Below the pieces are notes generated by a model. The model was not told the origin of the DNA. It was given only the letters and a program-made list of their open reading frames with translations, and made no database searches. From NCBI GenBank assembly GCA_018816445.1, contig JAHIVO010000008.1, forward strand, positions 1 to 37,902: a stretch of 37,902 nucleotides of DNA, read 5' to 3'. Positions 36,720 to 37,902 of the stretch are shown piece after piece (the first letter of the stretch is position 1; every line of letters starts with the position of its first letter). This stretch comes from Patescibacteria group bacterium (GTDB lineage Bacteria; Patescibacteriota; Patescibacteriia; UBA10025; JAHIVO01). The translations under genes were made by a program, and so were the position numbers.

Positions 36720-37902
36720 AAATCGGATATTTGGCTGTTAATTCTTTTACCTTTTTCCTCGCTTCTTCCTTAATGATTTCTTTTTTAGGATTATGAAGCA
36801 CATCAGAAATTATTTTTGCAACCATCTCCATGTCTTCCTGTTTAAATCCGCGTGTGGTTAGGGCTGGCGTTCCAAGACGAATACCAGAAGGATCCATTGG
36901 CTTTCTGGAATCAAACGGTATGGTGTTCTTATTCACGGTAATGCCAACCTCATCTAATACTAATTCAGCTTCTCCTCCTGAGATATTCTTACTGGTCAGA
37001 TCAACCAGCACCAAATGGGTATCAGTACCTCCTGTAATTAATTCAAACTTATTTTCTAACAGGCCTTCGGCTAAAGCATTAGCATTTATTACCACTTGTT
37101 CACCGTATTTTATAAATTCTGGGGTAGTCGCCTCTTTTAAAGCCACGGCAATGGCAGCTGACTGGTGGTTGTGCGGGCCGCCCTGCAAACCCGGAAATAC
37201 CGCCCGGTCAATTAATTCTGCCAGGTTCCACTTGGAATCAGGGTGGTATTTTTCTTTCAGGCGGTCGGTTTTTCGCGGGCACATAAGGATCGCGCCGCGC
37301 GGACCCCGCAATGTCTTGTGGGTTGTAGACATAACTACATCAGCATACTTAACTGGCGACTGATGAACACCAGCAATAATTAAACCAGAAATATGGGAAA
37401 TATCCGCTAATAAATAAGCTCCCACCTCGTGGGCTATACGGCCAAAAGCTTCAAAATTTATTTCACGGGGATATGCAGTGGCTCCGGCAATTAACAGCTT
37501 TGGCTTTTCTTTTTTGGCCTGCTCATAAAGCTCGTCATAATCAATTAAATGCGTTTGCTTATGTACACCATAAGGAATTGAATGGTACTGTTTGCCGGAA
37601 AAGCTGACTTTCCAGCCATGAGTTAAATGCCCGCCGTGAGTTAAACTTAAACCCATAACCTTATCTCCTGGTTTAAGTAGGGCAAAATAAACCGCCTGGT
37701 TGGCAGGAGATCCGGAATAAGGCTGCACATTAGCATGTTCAACACTAAAAAGCTTTTTAGCTCTCTCTATAGCTTCTTTTTCAATAACATCAATGTACTT
37801 ATTGCCGCCATAATAGCGTTTACCCGGATACCCTTCTGAATATTTATTTGTCAAAACAGAACCCAAAGTCTTTAAGACATCCTGGGAAACATAATTTTCT
37901 GA
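36706..37902 (-). CDS. glyA: Serine hydroxymethyltransferase (5' end beyond window)
   Basis: SENYVSQDVLKTLGSVLTNKYSEGYPGKRYYGGN..; frame stays open to the window edge, so the track start at 37866 is not the real start. Confidence 0.96.
   Translation of the reverse strand, partial: SENYVSQDVLKTLGSVLTNKYSEGYPGKRYYGGNKYIDVIEKEAIERAKKLFSVEHANVQPYSGSPANQAVYFALLKPGDKVMGLSLTHGGHLTHGWKVSFSGKQYHSIPYGVHKQTHLIDYDELYEQAKKEKPKLLIAGATAYPREINFEAFGRIAHEVGAYLLADISHISGLIIAGVHQSPVKYADVVMSTTHKTLRGPRGAILMCPRKTDRLKEKYHPDSKWNLAELIDRAVFPGLQGGPHNHQSAAIAVALKEATTPEFIKYGEQVVINANALAEGLLENKFELITGGTDTHLVLVDLTSKNISGGEAELVLDEVGITVNKNTIPFDSRKPMDPSGIRLGTPALTTRGFKQEDMEMVAKIISDVLHNPKKEIIKEEARKKVKELTAKYPIYGDN

Noticed and set aside
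36830-37363. 177-aa plus-strand ORF
   Set aside because: Shadow ORF of glyA.

Overview
This 37.9 kb window looks like a compact bacterial chromosome segment, probably Patescibacteria/CPR. That assignment is an inference from gene repertoire and protein style; no 16S is visible. It is mostly core genes: rpoD, dnaG, ppsA, pgpA, groES-groEL with a perfect CIRCE element, an O-antigen-ligase-like/nucleotidyltransferase pair, csrA, uvrA, uvrC, secG, a membrane-anchored OppA-like protein, rnj, a large surface protein, trpS, rpsF-ssb-rpsR-efp, a Trm11-like methylase, ychF, rsmE, a Ca-binding-repeat protein, a glycosyltransferase-like orphan, an EamA transporter, a Nudix protein, folD and partial glyA. 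There are three intact tRNAs: Asn-GTT, Ser-GGA and Leu-CAG. The most unusual content is non-coding. (i) A family of 22-44 nt palindromic elements with a GCYTGYCCCG-type tag sits inside tRNA gene fragments, twice at exactly the same T-loop position, and is flanked by short copies of neighbouring genes. (ii) A two-part structured 3'-UTR module with compensatory stem changes follows both rpoD and groEL. (iii) The csrA ribosome-binding site and start codon lie in the loop of an 8-bp hairpin. (iv) A PHA_gran_rgn-like gene is split by a +1 frameshift at an SD-like/TGA site. (v) Several unannotated small-ORF transcription units have recognisable promoters, SDs and terminators. (vi) A palindromic repeat is inserted in frame inside uvrC. 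All protein identities come from reading the translations; no database search was run.
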